The notes below the pieces were generated by a model. It ran no database searches, had not been told where the DNA came from, and saw nothing but the letters and a program-made list of their open reading frames with translations. Position numbers and translations under genes: made by a program. From Candidatus Hinthialibacteria bacterium OLB16 (GTDB lineage Bacteria > Hinthialibacterota > Hinthialibacteria > OLB16): a stretch of DNA of 40,139 nucleotides. Shown in pieces: positions 23,556 through 32,109 of the stretch (positions within the stretch are counted from its first letter, which is position 1; every line of letters starts with the position of its first letter). The stretch spans positions 1 through 40,139 of the forward strand of contig LMZT01000007.1 of NCBI GenBank assembly GCA_001567115.1. Direction: 5' to 3'.

Positions 23556-25367
23556 TTATCGAAGTTTGATGCCAAGTTCGCGCAATTGGATCTCATCCAC
23601 ATGCGAGGGTGATTTCATCATCAAATCCTCTCCCCGTTGAGTCTTGGGGAATGCAATCGTATCGCGAACAAACGGAAGCCCCATCAGAACCATTACGAGA
23701 CGATCCACACCCGGGGCGACACCGCCATGGGGCGGTGCTCCGAGTTCGAGGGCACGCAGCAGGTGGCCGAATTTCTCCTCCTGCTCCTCTTCGTTGATTC
23801 CAACCAGCTTCATAATCCCCGATTGCAGCCAGCGGTAGTGGATACGTTCGCTGCCGCTGCACATTTCATAGCTGTTGCACACCATGTCAAACTGTGTCGA
23901 AAGAGCCGGAAGGGGATCTGTCAGGATGGTGTCGACGTATTCGGGTTTTGGCATGACGAACATGTGGTGGCAGGGGTCATAACGCTTATTCTCTTCATCC
24001 CAGAAGAAATAGGGGAAATCGATGATATAGGCGAACGCGAGCAGATCGGGATCCTGCAACCCGGCTTTATCGGCGATTTTGAGGCGGAATCGGCCCAGGC
24101 GATCCAGAACAGTATCATGAACCTTGCCGGCCATCATGAAGAGAGTCCCATCGCCACCGCCGGATTCCACACGATCACGCAGGAGGGCCACCTTTTCCGG
24201 TGAAAGGAAACGTTTGATCGGGGAGGAGAAATCACCGCCGCTGCAGGATACCCAGACCAGCCCGTCTGCCCCGAGCTCTTTGGCGACTGTCGTCAGATCA
24301 TCGAGATCTTTGCGGCTGAATGCAGGCGGAGCCGGGCACCAGAAACCACGAACAGTGCCCCCTTCTTCAACCTGCGAACGGAATACCTGGAAATCAGTAT
24401 CGGCAAACAGGTCGGTGCAATCCCGAATTTCAAGCCCAAAACGGAGATCCGGTTTATCGGAGCCGAATCGATCCATCGCCTCACGATAGGTGAGCCGTGG
24501 GAGAGGGGTCGACAGGAACCGTTTCTCAGGAGTGAGGCGTGTCACCAGCCGCAGAATCAGGCCTTCGAGAATCGCCATGATGTCATCGCGCTGGACAAAA
24601 GACATTTCGAAATCGATCTGGGTATGTTCGAGGAGCCGGTCGGCACGGGAATCTTCATCCCGGAGGCATCGTGCAATCTGGAAGTAGCGTTCGACACCCC
24701 CGATCACCAGCAGCTGCTTGTACTGCTGTGGGGATTGAGGCAGGGCATAAAACTTTCCAGGGAATACACGCGAAGGCACCAGGCAATCCCGCGCCCCTTC
24801 CGGAGTGCTTTTGGAGAGAAGCGGAGTTTCAATTTCGGCAAAGTGATTCTCATAAAAATATTCGCGAACCATGCGAACCAGCTCATGGCGGAACTTGATG
24901 ATTCGTGAAACCGATTCTCTGCGGATGGAGATATACCGATATTCGATATTCTGCTGCTCTGTAATCGGAGATTCATCCGCGACATCGAAGGGGAGGTTGT
25001 TGACTGTATTGAGGATGAAAACCTGTGTCACCTCAATTTCAATCTGGCCGGTAGCAAGATTGGGATTCTCGGTGCCTTCCGGACGAGGCTGGATAACACC
25101 GACCACCTGAATCACCCACTCGGGATGAACCCTGGAGGCCTGGGCGTGGCAGTCCCCGGGTGAATCGGGAGTAATGCGCAGCTGGATGATCCCGCGGGGA
25201 TCCCGAAGATCGATGAAGATGATACCACCATGATCACGGCAGCGATGCACCCAGCCGGCCAGCCGCACCTCAGATCCAACAGGAAGCGAGGGCAGCTCGG
25301 GGGCGTACCAGGTCCGGTAAGGGAGTAAAGGTTTTTGTGTGGGGTCAATCAACGAAATCTGGCTCAT
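23556..25367 (-). CDS. aspS: Aspartyl-tRNA synthetase
   Basis: A class II synthetase that charges tRNA-Asp (or tRNA-Asp and tRNA-Asn if non-discriminating; I cannot decide). The 603 residues fit the bacterial type. There is an N-terminal OB anticodon-binding domain (VRLAGWVHRCRDHGGIIFIDLRD), motif 1 region near 150-185, the flipping-loop segment PQSPQQYKQLL, motif 2 (RYFQIARCLRDEDSRADR), the inserted GAD domain (about 300-420), and motif 3 (GVDRLVMVLMG near the C-terminus) in GAPPHGG context. After motif 2 it reads LLEHTQID where most bacterial enzymes have QPEFTQID. ATG at 25367 has GAGGA 6 bases upstream. Confidence 0.96.
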   Translation of the reverse strand: MSQISLIDPTQKPLLPYRTWYAPELPSLPVGSEVRLAGWVHRCRDHGGIIFIDLRDPRGIIQLRITPDSPGDCHAQASRVHPEWVIQVVGVIQPRPEGTENPNLATGQIEIEVTQVFILNTVNNLPFDVADESPITEQQNIEYRYISIRRESVSRIIKFRHELVRMVREYFYENHFAEIETPLLSKSTPEGARDCLVPSRVFPGKFYALPQSPQQYKQLLVIGGVERYFQIARCLRDEDSRADRLLEHTQIDFEMSFVQRDDIMAILEGLILRLVTRLTPEKRFLSTPLPRLTYREAMDRFGSDKPDLRFGLEIRDCTDLFADTDFQVFRSQVEEGGTVRGFWCPAPPAFSRKDLDDLTTVAKELGADGLVWVSCSGGDFSSPIKRFLSPEKVALLRDRVESGGGDGTLFMMAGKVHDTVLDRLGRFRLKIADKAGLQDPDLLAFAYIIDFPYFFWDEENKRYDPCHHMFVMPKPEYVDTILTDPLPALSTQFDMVCNSYEMCSGSERIHYRWLQSGIMKLVGINEEEQEEKFGHLLRALELGAPPHGGVAPGVDRLVMVLMGLPFVRDTIAFPKTQRGEDLMMKSPSHVDEIQLRELGIKLR

Positions 25368-25644
25368 GCAAAGTCCTCATCGATCCATCAAGATTCGTGT
25401 TCCGGCCAATTGCCATCATAATCGTAGTGGGAATTGCTAACAGAGGGTCTTTATGGGGTCAAGACCGTCACTGCCCAGGAAGGTGAAGAAGGGTTCAGCC
25501 AGTCATGCCGATTTTTTTCATCGCAGAGGCAGATTTTGCCATTTTCCTTTGTGAGTGAGCGCTAATCTTGAACACCCGGGCAATGAATGAAAGAATACTC
25601 CTGGTGTTTGGAGAATGCTGAAAGCCAAGGGAGAAATTGAAGCC

Positions 25645-26004
25645 ATGCCTGTTTTCAAAAAACCGCAACCCGGAAGGTTTACTGTCGAGCACCCGGTTGA
25701 AAAACATTTCCATGATCACGATGAAACCTGGATTATGATGGGGGGGCGCTGCCGGGCTTACATGATCGATCGCGAAGGGAACCGGGAAGAGTTCATCCTC
25801 GAAGAGGGGGACATCTGGATGATCGAGGCGGGAATCGAGCATGGCTGCGACCCGATCGATGGGGACTGTTACATTTTCCCATTCGCCGGAACCATCCCGG
25901 AAGGCTCACACCAGCCCGGGCATTATTACATGGAGAAGGAGCAGTACATGCCGACTCTGGTGTGCCGGAAAACCCCGCTGGATCGTTACAGGAAAGAAGG
26001 ATGA
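25645..26004 (+). CDS. Small cupin-domain protein
   Basis: A single-domain beta-barrel cupin of 119 residues. Motif 1 is visible as HFHDHDETW..MGG (His, His, Glu metal ligands, near residues 21-35). Motif 2 is EEGDIWMIEAGIEHGC, supplying the fourth ligand His. It is therefore a probable metal-binding cupin, of the kind found as sugar isomerases, dioxygenases or sensors; the function is not determined. I chose the ATG at 25645 because AAGGGAGA lies 9 bases upstream; an in-frame ATG at 25615 would add ten residues. It overlaps the next gene by ATGA, so the two are co-translated and probably act on the same pathway. Confidence 0.8.
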   Translation: MPVFKKPQPGRFTVEHPVEKHFHDHDETWIMMGGRCRAYMIDREGNREEFILEEGDIWMIEAGIEHGCDPIDGDCYIFPFAGTIPEGSHQPGHYYMEKEQYMPTLVCRKTPLDRYRKEG

Positions 26005-26987
26005 CCATGCGAACCACAGGCATCGAATATCCTTCTCAAGGCCAGACGGCTTTTTGTGAAATCGGGACGCCACCAGATCCCAAAGAGACAGAAATACTGA
26101 TCCGGACCCTTTTTTCGGGGATCACAAATGGAACGGAACGCCATGCGCTGATGGCAGAACACCTGTGGGGGCAGTTCCCCAGCCGGCATGGGTACCAGCA
26201 TGTGGGTATTGTTGAAAAAGCTGGCAGCGCGGTGAAAAACTTCTCTGAAGGTGACAAGGTGTTTTTCGGGCATTATGTCGGACATCGCGCCTGGAATGTC
26301 ATCGATGCCGCCAGCCCACTGGCTCTGGCCAGCCAGACCCATCTGACCATTCGTCTGCCGGAGCATCCGCAGATCGATGACTATGGCCAGTATGCCCTTC
26401 TGGGGGTTGCGGGTGTGGCCATGCGTGGAACTCGGCGATTCCGTGTTGGGCCGACACACAATGTATGGGTGGCCGGAGCGGGATTGATCGGCCAATTCGC
26501 TGCCCAGGCATGCCGTGCATTCGGAGCGACAGTCACAGTGACCGATGTCAACCCCGGGAGGCTAAAGAAAGCGGAAGATTTAGGCGCTCACTGTGTATTG
26601 GATGCCCGGGATGCTTCGACCGATGAACAGATCCGCGCACGCTCTCCTTACGATGTGATCATCGACTGTGCCGGACAGGGGCCTTTCGTGCGGGATTTAT
26701 TCGAGAAACATCTTGTCAAGCATGGGTTTGTCGTCGGCCTTCTGGCAGTCAGGACCGATACCGTTTTTCACTGGTCGATGCTGCACATTCCTGAAGGATC
26801 GATTGAAGTATCCTGCCATTTCAGTGTGAATGATCTCGAAGCATTGCTGGGGTTCATGCGTGAAGGAGTCATCCTGAGCGAGCCTCTGATCAACACCCGG
26901 GCATCGATCGATGAGGCTCTGGAAGTTTATGCAACCTTGCGGGATGAGCCTTCGAAGCTGCTGGGAGTCGTGTTTGACTGGCGTTGA
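26001..26987 (+). CDS. Medium-chain dehydrogenase/reductase (alcohol dehydrogenase-like), possibly zinc-free
   Basis: A 328-residue MDR-family oxidoreductase. The N-terminal GroES-like domain contains FSGITNGTERHAL and the conserved GYQHVGIVEKAG segment. The Rossmann domain starts at about residue 160 with VAGAGLIGQFAAQACRAFGA, followed by a basic-tolerant VTDVNPGRL that favours NAD(H). The catalytic-zinc cysteine at the usual N-terminal position is replaced (Thr in TNGTE), and the four-Cys structural zinc site is absent. The start ATG at 26001 overlaps the cupin stop (ATGA) and has AAGAAGG upstream. It belongs to the SGTE-type subgroup often annotated as threonine/alcohol dehydrogenase-like; the substrate is unknown. 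Confidence 0.82.
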   Translation: MTMRTTGIEYPSQGQTAFCEIGTPPDPKETEILIRTLFSGITNGTERHALMAEHLWGQFPSRHGYQHVGIVEKAGSAVKNFSEGDKVFFGHYVGHRAWNVIDAASPLALASQTHLTIRLPEHPQIDDYGQYALLGVAGVAMRGTRRFRVGPTHNVWVAGAGLIGQFAAQACRAFGATVTVTDVNPGRLKKAEDLGAHCVLDARDASTDEQIRARSPYDVIIDCAGQGPFVRDLFEKHLVKHGFVVGLLAVRTDTVFHWSMLHIPEGSIEVSCHFSVNDLEALLGFMREGVILSEPLINTRASIDEALEVYATLRDEPSKLLGVVFDWR

Positions 26988-27033
26988 TGGCTGTGGGTGC
27001 CGAAAGCGCCTCATCTTCCTTGAGGCGGCCATC
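26986..27033. repeat. Stem-loop between convergent dehydrogenase genes
   Basis: Inner stem GCCTCA/TGAGGC (27008-27013, 27021-27026) and outer arms GATGGC/GCCATC (26986-26991, 27028-27033). It begins at the stop codon of the medium-chain dehydrogenase and lies in the 132-bp convergent gap. No T-tract, so it would not be a classic intrinsic terminator. The gap has no gene. Confidence 0.4.
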
Positions 27034-27119
27034 GACACCCGATATCGAGAAAGTGGATTTACTTCATTGCCCGATGGCATCGGCAACAGACCCTCGCGGC
27101 ATGTGTGAAAATCCGGGGA

Positions 27120-28082
27120 TCATTTGAACACATTCGCCTGAGCGAGCGGCTGTTCTCCCTTGAGAACCCGGACCAGGTTTTCGACCGCCATGGTGGCCTG
27201 GCGGACAACGCTTTCGTAAGTGCGGGACCCGATATGGGGGGTCAGGATGATCCCCTCCACACCCAGGAAAGGACAATCCGGGGAAATCGGCTCCGGCTCG
27301 ACCACATCCGAGACATAGCCAGACAGCTGCCCTGATTTCACCGCTTCGGCGACCGCCTTCTGATCAACCAATGCCCCACGCGAGGTGTTGACCACCAGGG
27401 CGCCTTTTTTCATACGGGATATTCTTGCGGCATTGAGGAACTCCCGATTCTCGGAGGTCAGGTTCATGTGGAGAGCGACGATGTCGGCTTCCAGGAGGAC
27501 TTCATCGATCGATTTTTTCTGCTCGATGGAGTGCTGGGAAGCGAACAGATCATCCCAGTAAGGATCAAAAGCGATCAGACGCATCCCAAAGGCGCTGGCT
27601 CGTTTGGCAACCTCTTTTCCGATACGGCCAAGACCCAGAATCCCCAGCGTCTTTCCCATGAGCTCATGGCCGGTCATGCGCTTCCACTGCCCCTGATGGA
27701 CCATGGCATTCTGCTGGGGGATTTGGCGGTAGCTTGCCAGAATGAGGCCGAAGGTGTGCTCGGCGACAGTGGTGTGATTCACTCCCGGGCAATAGGTCAC
27801 CGGAATCCGGTAGTCGGTAGCCGCCTGCAGGTCAATTTTATCCACCCCAATCCCATACTTGCTCAAAACACGGAGGGTCGGACGGCATTTTTCAAGAACC
27901 TTGCGTGTAAAAGCATCATCCCCACAGAGAATCCCCTCATAACCACCCACCAGCTCGAGCATCCGGCTTTCCGGCAATGGGCCTCGCTCACAGGTAATGT
28001 CAAAGCCCTGGGATTCGAGCATGGCATGGTGTTCTCCCGGGGTATCCTGAAAGGATGTTGTTGTAACCAGAATTTTTGTCAC
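27120..28082 (-). CDS. D-isomer-specific 2-hydroxyacid dehydrogenase (phosphoglycerate dehydrogenase-like)
   Basis: A 320-residue NAD-dependent enzyme that interconverts a 2-oxoacid and a D-2-hydroxyacid. The substrate domain comes first ([11 protein letters not shown] near 75), then the nucleotide-binding domain with [17 protein letters not shown] (about 142) and a DPYWD acid at the end of the second strand, fitting NAD. The catalytic triad is complete: Arg235 (NTSRGALVD), Glu264 (EPEP) and His283 (TPHIGS). The start is the GTG at 28082, with GGAGG 10 bases upstream. There is no C-terminal ACT domain, so it is not the classical long SerA. It may act on glycerate, lactate or another hydroxy-acid; convergent to the cupin/dehydrogenase pair. 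Confidence 0.9.
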   Translation of the reverse strand: MTKILVTTTSFQDTPGEHHAMLESQGFDITCERGPLPESRMLELVGGYEGILCGDDAFTRKVLEKCRPTLRVLSKYGIGVDKIDLQAATDYRIPVTYCPGVNHTTVAEHTFGLILASYRQIPQQNAMVHQGQWKRMTGHELMGKTLGILGLGRIGKEVAKRASAFGMRLIAFDPYWDDLFASQHSIEQKKSIDEVLLEADIVALHMNLTSENREFLNAARISRMKKGALVVNTSRGALVDQKAVAEAVKSGQLSGYVSDVVEPEPISPDCPFLGVEGIILTPHIGSRTYESVVRQATMAVENLVRVLKGEQPLAQANVFK

Positions 28083-28378
28083 TGAGAAAAAACCTCCGTC
28101 CAATGTCGATTTCGTAACAGGAGAGTATGCTACTCAATCTGGAGGAAGAGCAAAAGGCTGAGAGCACCTCGATCGGGCTGGGCGGTATGTCGTAAATTTC
28201 AATGAAATCAAGAAAAGCCATCTAAACATCGGAAAAATAATATGTTAATTTATTGAAACCATCTGATCTGATCGCCAGGTGGAGGGGGAAAGGATCTCGG
28301 GGGCAGGCACAAATCAATCATCAGTCTCCCCGTCTTTTTTCCAATGATTTTGCATGGGTGAGTGTGAAGCGAGTCTAT

Positions 28379-29815
28379 ATGAGGCGATTTGCATACCAGA
28401 TTGTGGTGCTGATTGTGCTGGCACGGGGAAATGGTTCATTCAGCCAGGGGATGAACATCGACGCACCCTTCCATCTTGCTGAAGCTGAAAACACCTCCGC
28501 TGTTTCAGGGCAGCCAATCCCCGCCACCGGCTCTGAACCGATTGAAGTACCGGAAACCCCACCTGGCCTTTTCGAGATGGAAGAAGATTTCTCGAACCTG
28601 CCGCGTGTGCTGGACTCGGAAGGCCACCCCCTGGAAGATGTCACTGAAACCGACCGCTTCGAATACAGTGACCGTGAAGACACCTCCCGGCAGCGAAAAA
28701 GCTGGACCCGTAGCGGAGGCTATCTGGAGTATCGTGGGACTTATTCCACCAACATCGACCTTTCTGCGCCTGAAATCGATTTCGACCTGAGGCGCAACTA
28801 CCTGAACAACCTGGATGCCATCCGTGAAACCGAGGTCAATGATTGGATCAATGGCCTGGTCCTGGACTACCAGCATGAGATTTCTCTGATCCCGGACACA
28901 ATGAAAGCCGCGCTGCGTTACCGGCTGGAACATGACAATTTTGCCGATGAAAACCGTGAGGAACGCACTCACCAGACCCTCGAACTGGCGACTATCCAGA
29001 AGCTGACAGACACCATCGAATGGGAGATTTATGGCGGTTATGAATTCGAGAACCGCAGCTCGCAGGCACAGTATCTGACCCCGGATTATGGCATGTGGTA
29101 TATCGGTTCCGAAGCCCGCGCCAGCATTGGTGAAAAAGGGCGTCTCGAGATGGGGTATGAATACAGCGACCGTGATTATGATTTTTATCTGGGAGGATTG
29201 CCGGCTTCAGAGACCCCCTGGGAAGACTGGGAAGAGCATCGCACCTGGCTGGGATACGATTATGACCTCTGCGAACAGGTCACACTCAACCTGGATTTGA
29301 ATTTCATGAAGCGGGACCATGAATCCACCGCACTGGATGCCGTGGGAGCACGGATCGATGGAACCTACCGCCAGCATGACATCTGGGAGCCGCGAGTCGG
29401 ATTCACCTTCAAGCCTACCGAGCGGGACTATCTGAGGGTTTATTACAAGAACCGCTCCCTCACATCAACCGGTGATTATTACGACTACGACCAGAACAGT
29501 GTGGTGGTCCAATACGCCCGGAAGATTAACCCGAATATCTGCCAGGGGTTAGTTTTCAGGACCGAGTTCGAGTATGCCAGGCGGGAGTATGACCACCAGG
29601 CAGCGCTCGATGACAACCCGGGTGCCGGGTTGCGCAGGCGGAAGGATAAAGCACGCGAGGATGACCGGATTTCACTGTATTTCGCTCTTGAAAAAGAGGT
29701 GGGAAAAGACTGGCTGACGGGTGTGGAATACACCTATCTGGACAACGACTCGAGTGATGATTCCAGCCGTTACCGTGAAGATCGCTATGGCATCTATGTC
29801 CGGCGGGAGTTTTAA
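28379..29815 (+). CDS. Probable outer-membrane beta-barrel protein, family not recognised
   Basis: A 478-residue exported protein. The N-terminus (MRRFAYQIVVLIVLARGNGSFSQG) looks like a signal peptide; other in-frame starts are GTG at 28364 and TTG at 28253. A proline/acidic linker (about 25-95) precedes about 380 residues with many short alternating polar/aromatic stretches (LEYRGTYS, WEIYGGYEFEN, RLEMGYEYSDRDYDF, YLRVYYKN, GVEYTYLDN) and a C-terminal Phe (RREF). This is the pattern of an outer-membrane barrel with strands ending in Tyr/Phe. The best match in style is surface-exposed porin-like or uncharacterised barrels. The gene ends 21 bp before the cyclase and is probably co-transcribed. 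Confidence 0.65.
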   Translation: MRRFAYQIVVLIVLARGNGSFSQGMNIDAPFHLAEAENTSAVSGQPIPATGSEPIEVPETPPGLFEMEEDFSNLPRVLDSEGHPLEDVTETDRFEYSDREDTSRQRKSWTRSGGYLEYRGTYSTNIDLSAPEIDFDLRRNYLNNLDAIRETEVNDWINGLVLDYQHEISLIPDTMKAALRYRLEHDNFADENREERTHQTLELATIQKLTDTIEWEIYGGYEFENRSSQAQYLTPDYGMWYIGSEARASIGEKGRLEMGYEYSDRDYDFYLGGLPASETPWEDWEEHRTWLGYDYDLCEQVTLNLDLNFMKRDHESTALDAVGARIDGTYRQHDIWEPRVGFTFKPTERDYLRVYYKNRSLTSTGDYYDYDQNSVVVQYARKINPNICQGLVFRTEFEYARREYDHQAALDDNPGAGLRRRKDKAREDDRISLYFALEKEVGKDWLTGVEYTYLDNDSSDDSSRYREDRYGIYVRREF

Positions 29816-29836
29816 GAACCTTTTCTGATTGAATCC

Positions 29837-32041
29837 ATGGATTTTTTCCGCCTTCCACGCTGGTTGACAGCACTCGGACCGATCCTGCTGGCAACATCGA
29901 TCGGAGTCGGATTCGCCATCTGGGCGGTATACTCGGGATACTCAGGCCTGGAGGGGACAAGCATCAATGTCCGTTTTCACCTGCGGAGCCGTTTCGCTCC
30001 CTGGAAGCAGGCCCCGGATCATATCGCCTTCATCGACATCAATGATGCAGCGCTCGAGGCCAATCTCAAAGCACCACTTTATCTGACCCCCTATCGCTGG
30101 CCCTGGCCACGTTCCCAGTGGGCTGCCTTGCACCAGTTTTTTAAGGAAAACAATATCCGGCCTGCCGCAATCGTTTACGATATCGTTTTCGATCTGGCGG
30201 ATGATGCCCCTGTGGAGCAATCCAGTGGGTATGCCATCGAAGGAAAACAGGACAAAGGAATTTTCACCTGCGATCAGGATTTCCAGGCGGCAATCGAATC
30301 GACCAGCGGCATCCCGACATTCCTGGCCTGTCTTTTCCGCCCACAGGGATTAACACCTTACAGCCGTGAAGATTACCGTTCGGCAAAAAGCTCGCAGTCC
30401 GAACGCGAATCCCGAATCTGGCAGCCCCTGCCTCCTGAATTCACACGGTTCGGGATGCCGTATGTACCAGGCCTGCATGATCCGGTTTATCACGCCAAAG
30501 AAGTCGCCATTCCCTGGGATTCGAAGTGGTGGACTTCGACCATCAAGGGTGCCAGCCATGAAGATATCGAGCTGATGGGGTTATCATCCTCGCTGCTGCG
30601 TCCGGCAGCCGGAGCCGGAACCACAACAATGGATCCCGAGATGGATGGAATTACACGCTGGGGGCCTCTCTTTTTTGAGTATGATAATTATCTGTACCCT
30701 TCCCTTCCCCTCCAGGTGGTTCTGAAGCTTTGGGGGGTTCCTCTCGATCAGGTGCGATTTGACGATCATGAAGTGGTCATTCCGCGCAAGAACGAAGCTC
30801 CGGTCCGGATCCCGGTCGATGAGCGGAAACGAATCCTGTTGAACTACCGGTACCCCTGGCCGGATGCCGACACTGCCAATCCTGATGGGATTCAGAATGT
30901 CTCAGGCTTCACACATGTCAATTACTGGCGGCTGATCGATGGATTTGTCCGCCTGGCGGAGGATCCGGATTCACTGGGGCCTGGCAGAGACGGACGGATA
31001 TTCGATCCGAGGAGCCTGGATGGAAAGATTATCATTATCGGATCTTCCGCGCAGGCGACTCACGATCTCCGCGCCACACCTATCGATGAACGCTACCCGA
31101 TGGTGGGAACCATCGGTGAAATCATCCGCTCGATTCAGCTGGGTGATTTCATCGAGATGGCGCCTTCCTGGCTGAATGGCCTGTGGATCATCGGGGGAAC
31201 ATTTCTGATCGGTTTGCTTGGCCAGTTCTTCACACCGATCAAGCATGCAATCGCCACCTTCATCATTTCCGGCGCCCATGCTTTTTCCTCCTATTTCCTG
31301 TTTGCCCGGGCTGGAATAGTAGTTGATTTCTTCCATGTGTCGCTGGCGGAAATCGTGGCTTATGCGGTTGTAACCCTCAGCCAGTATCTTCAGGTGTCCT
31401 CCATTTTCGGGAGGTATGTCACCCCCGGTGTGCGCCGTTACCTCCTGAGCAACCGCAAGGCTCTCGAGCTGGGGGGGCAGGAAACCGAGGTATCCATTCT
31501 GTTTTCGGATTTGAGCGGATTTACGAGCATGTCTGAAAAGCTCCAGGCCCGCGAGGTCATTTCCATTCTCAATGATTATTTCGGGCCGATGTTCAAAATC
31601 ATCATCGATGAAGAACAAGGGACGCTCGACAAGCTGATCGGGGATGCAATCATGGCTTATTTCGGGCATCCCCAACCGGATCCGGAACATGCAGTGCGTG
31701 CGGTAACCGCTGCCCTGAAAATGCAGAACCGCCTGGCTGAACTGCGCCAGGTTTGGGAGAAAGAAGGAAAACCACCGATACGGATGAGAATCGGGGTCAA
31801 TACCGGCATGGTCGTGGCAGGAAACATGGGGGACCGATTCCGAACCGATTATTCGATCATCGGAGATAATGTGAACCTCGCCTCACGATTGGAGTCGAAT
31901 GCACCGGTGGATGGAGTCCTGATCAGCGAAACGACTTATGACCTGGTCAAAGGGCGTTTTGTTTTCAAGGAGCGCGAGCCGATCAAGGTCAAGAACAAAG
32001 AGTTTCCTGTAAAGGTTTACGAAGTGCTTGATTTTGCATAA
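29837..32041 (+). CDS. CHASE2-domain class III adenylate/guanylate cyclase
   Basis: A 734-residue membrane sensor-cyclase making cyclic nucleotide inside the cell in response to an extracytoplasmic signal. An N-terminal membrane helix (about 13-35) is followed by a periplasmic CHASE2 domain (about 40-425; FIDINDAALE, RWPWPRSQWAALHQFF, ending in IIIGSSAQATHDLRATPI). Then come about three membrane helices (about 445-525) and the cyclase domain (about 545-730). Metal-binding Asp558 (FSDLSGF) and Asp603 (KLIGDAIMAYFG), specificity Lys599, and transition-state Asn680 and Arg684 (VNLASRLES) are all present, so it should be active. The second specificity position is Ser (DYSIIGD), leaving ATP versus GTP open. 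It starts 21 bp after the barrel gene. Confidence 0.93.
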   Translation: MDFFRLPRWLTALGPILLATSIGVGFAIWAVYSGYSGLEGTSINVRFHLRSRFAPWKQAPDHIAFIDINDAALEANLKAPLYLTPYRWPWPRSQWAALHQFFKENNIRPAAIVYDIVFDLADDAPVEQSSGYAIEGKQDKGIFTCDQDFQAAIESTSGIPTFLACLFRPQGLTPYSREDYRSAKSSQSERESRIWQPLPPEFTRFGMPYVPGLHDPVYHAKEVAIPWDSKWWTSTIKGASHEDIELMGLSSSLLRPAAGAGTTTMDPEMDGITRWGPLFFEYDNYLYPSLPLQVVLKLWGVPLDQVRFDDHEVVIPRKNEAPVRIPVDERKRILLNYRYPWPDADTANPDGIQNVSGFTHVNYWRLIDGFVRLAEDPDSLGPGRDGRIFDPRSLDGKIIIIGSSAQATHDLRATPIDERYPMVGTIGEIIRSIQLGDFIEMAPSWLNGLWIIGGTFLIGLLGQFFTPIKHAIATFIISGAHAFSSYFLFARAGIVVDFFHVSLAEIVAYAVVTLSQYLQVSSIFGRYVTPGVRRYLLSNRKALELGGQETEVSILFSDLSGFTSMSEKLQAREVISILNDYFGPMFKIIIDEEQGTLDKLIGDAIMAYFGHPQPDPEHAVRAVTAALKMQNRLAELRQVWEKEGKPPIRMRIGVNTGMVVAGNMGDRFRTDYSIIGDNVNLASRLESNAPVDGVLISETTYDLVKGRFVFKEREPIKVKNKEFPVKVYEVLDFA

Positions 32042-32109
32042 GCTTTGAAACTGATAATCAGGATGTGGATGCGGTTCCTGATACACGACAGCGAGTTGAG
32101 GCAATCCAG

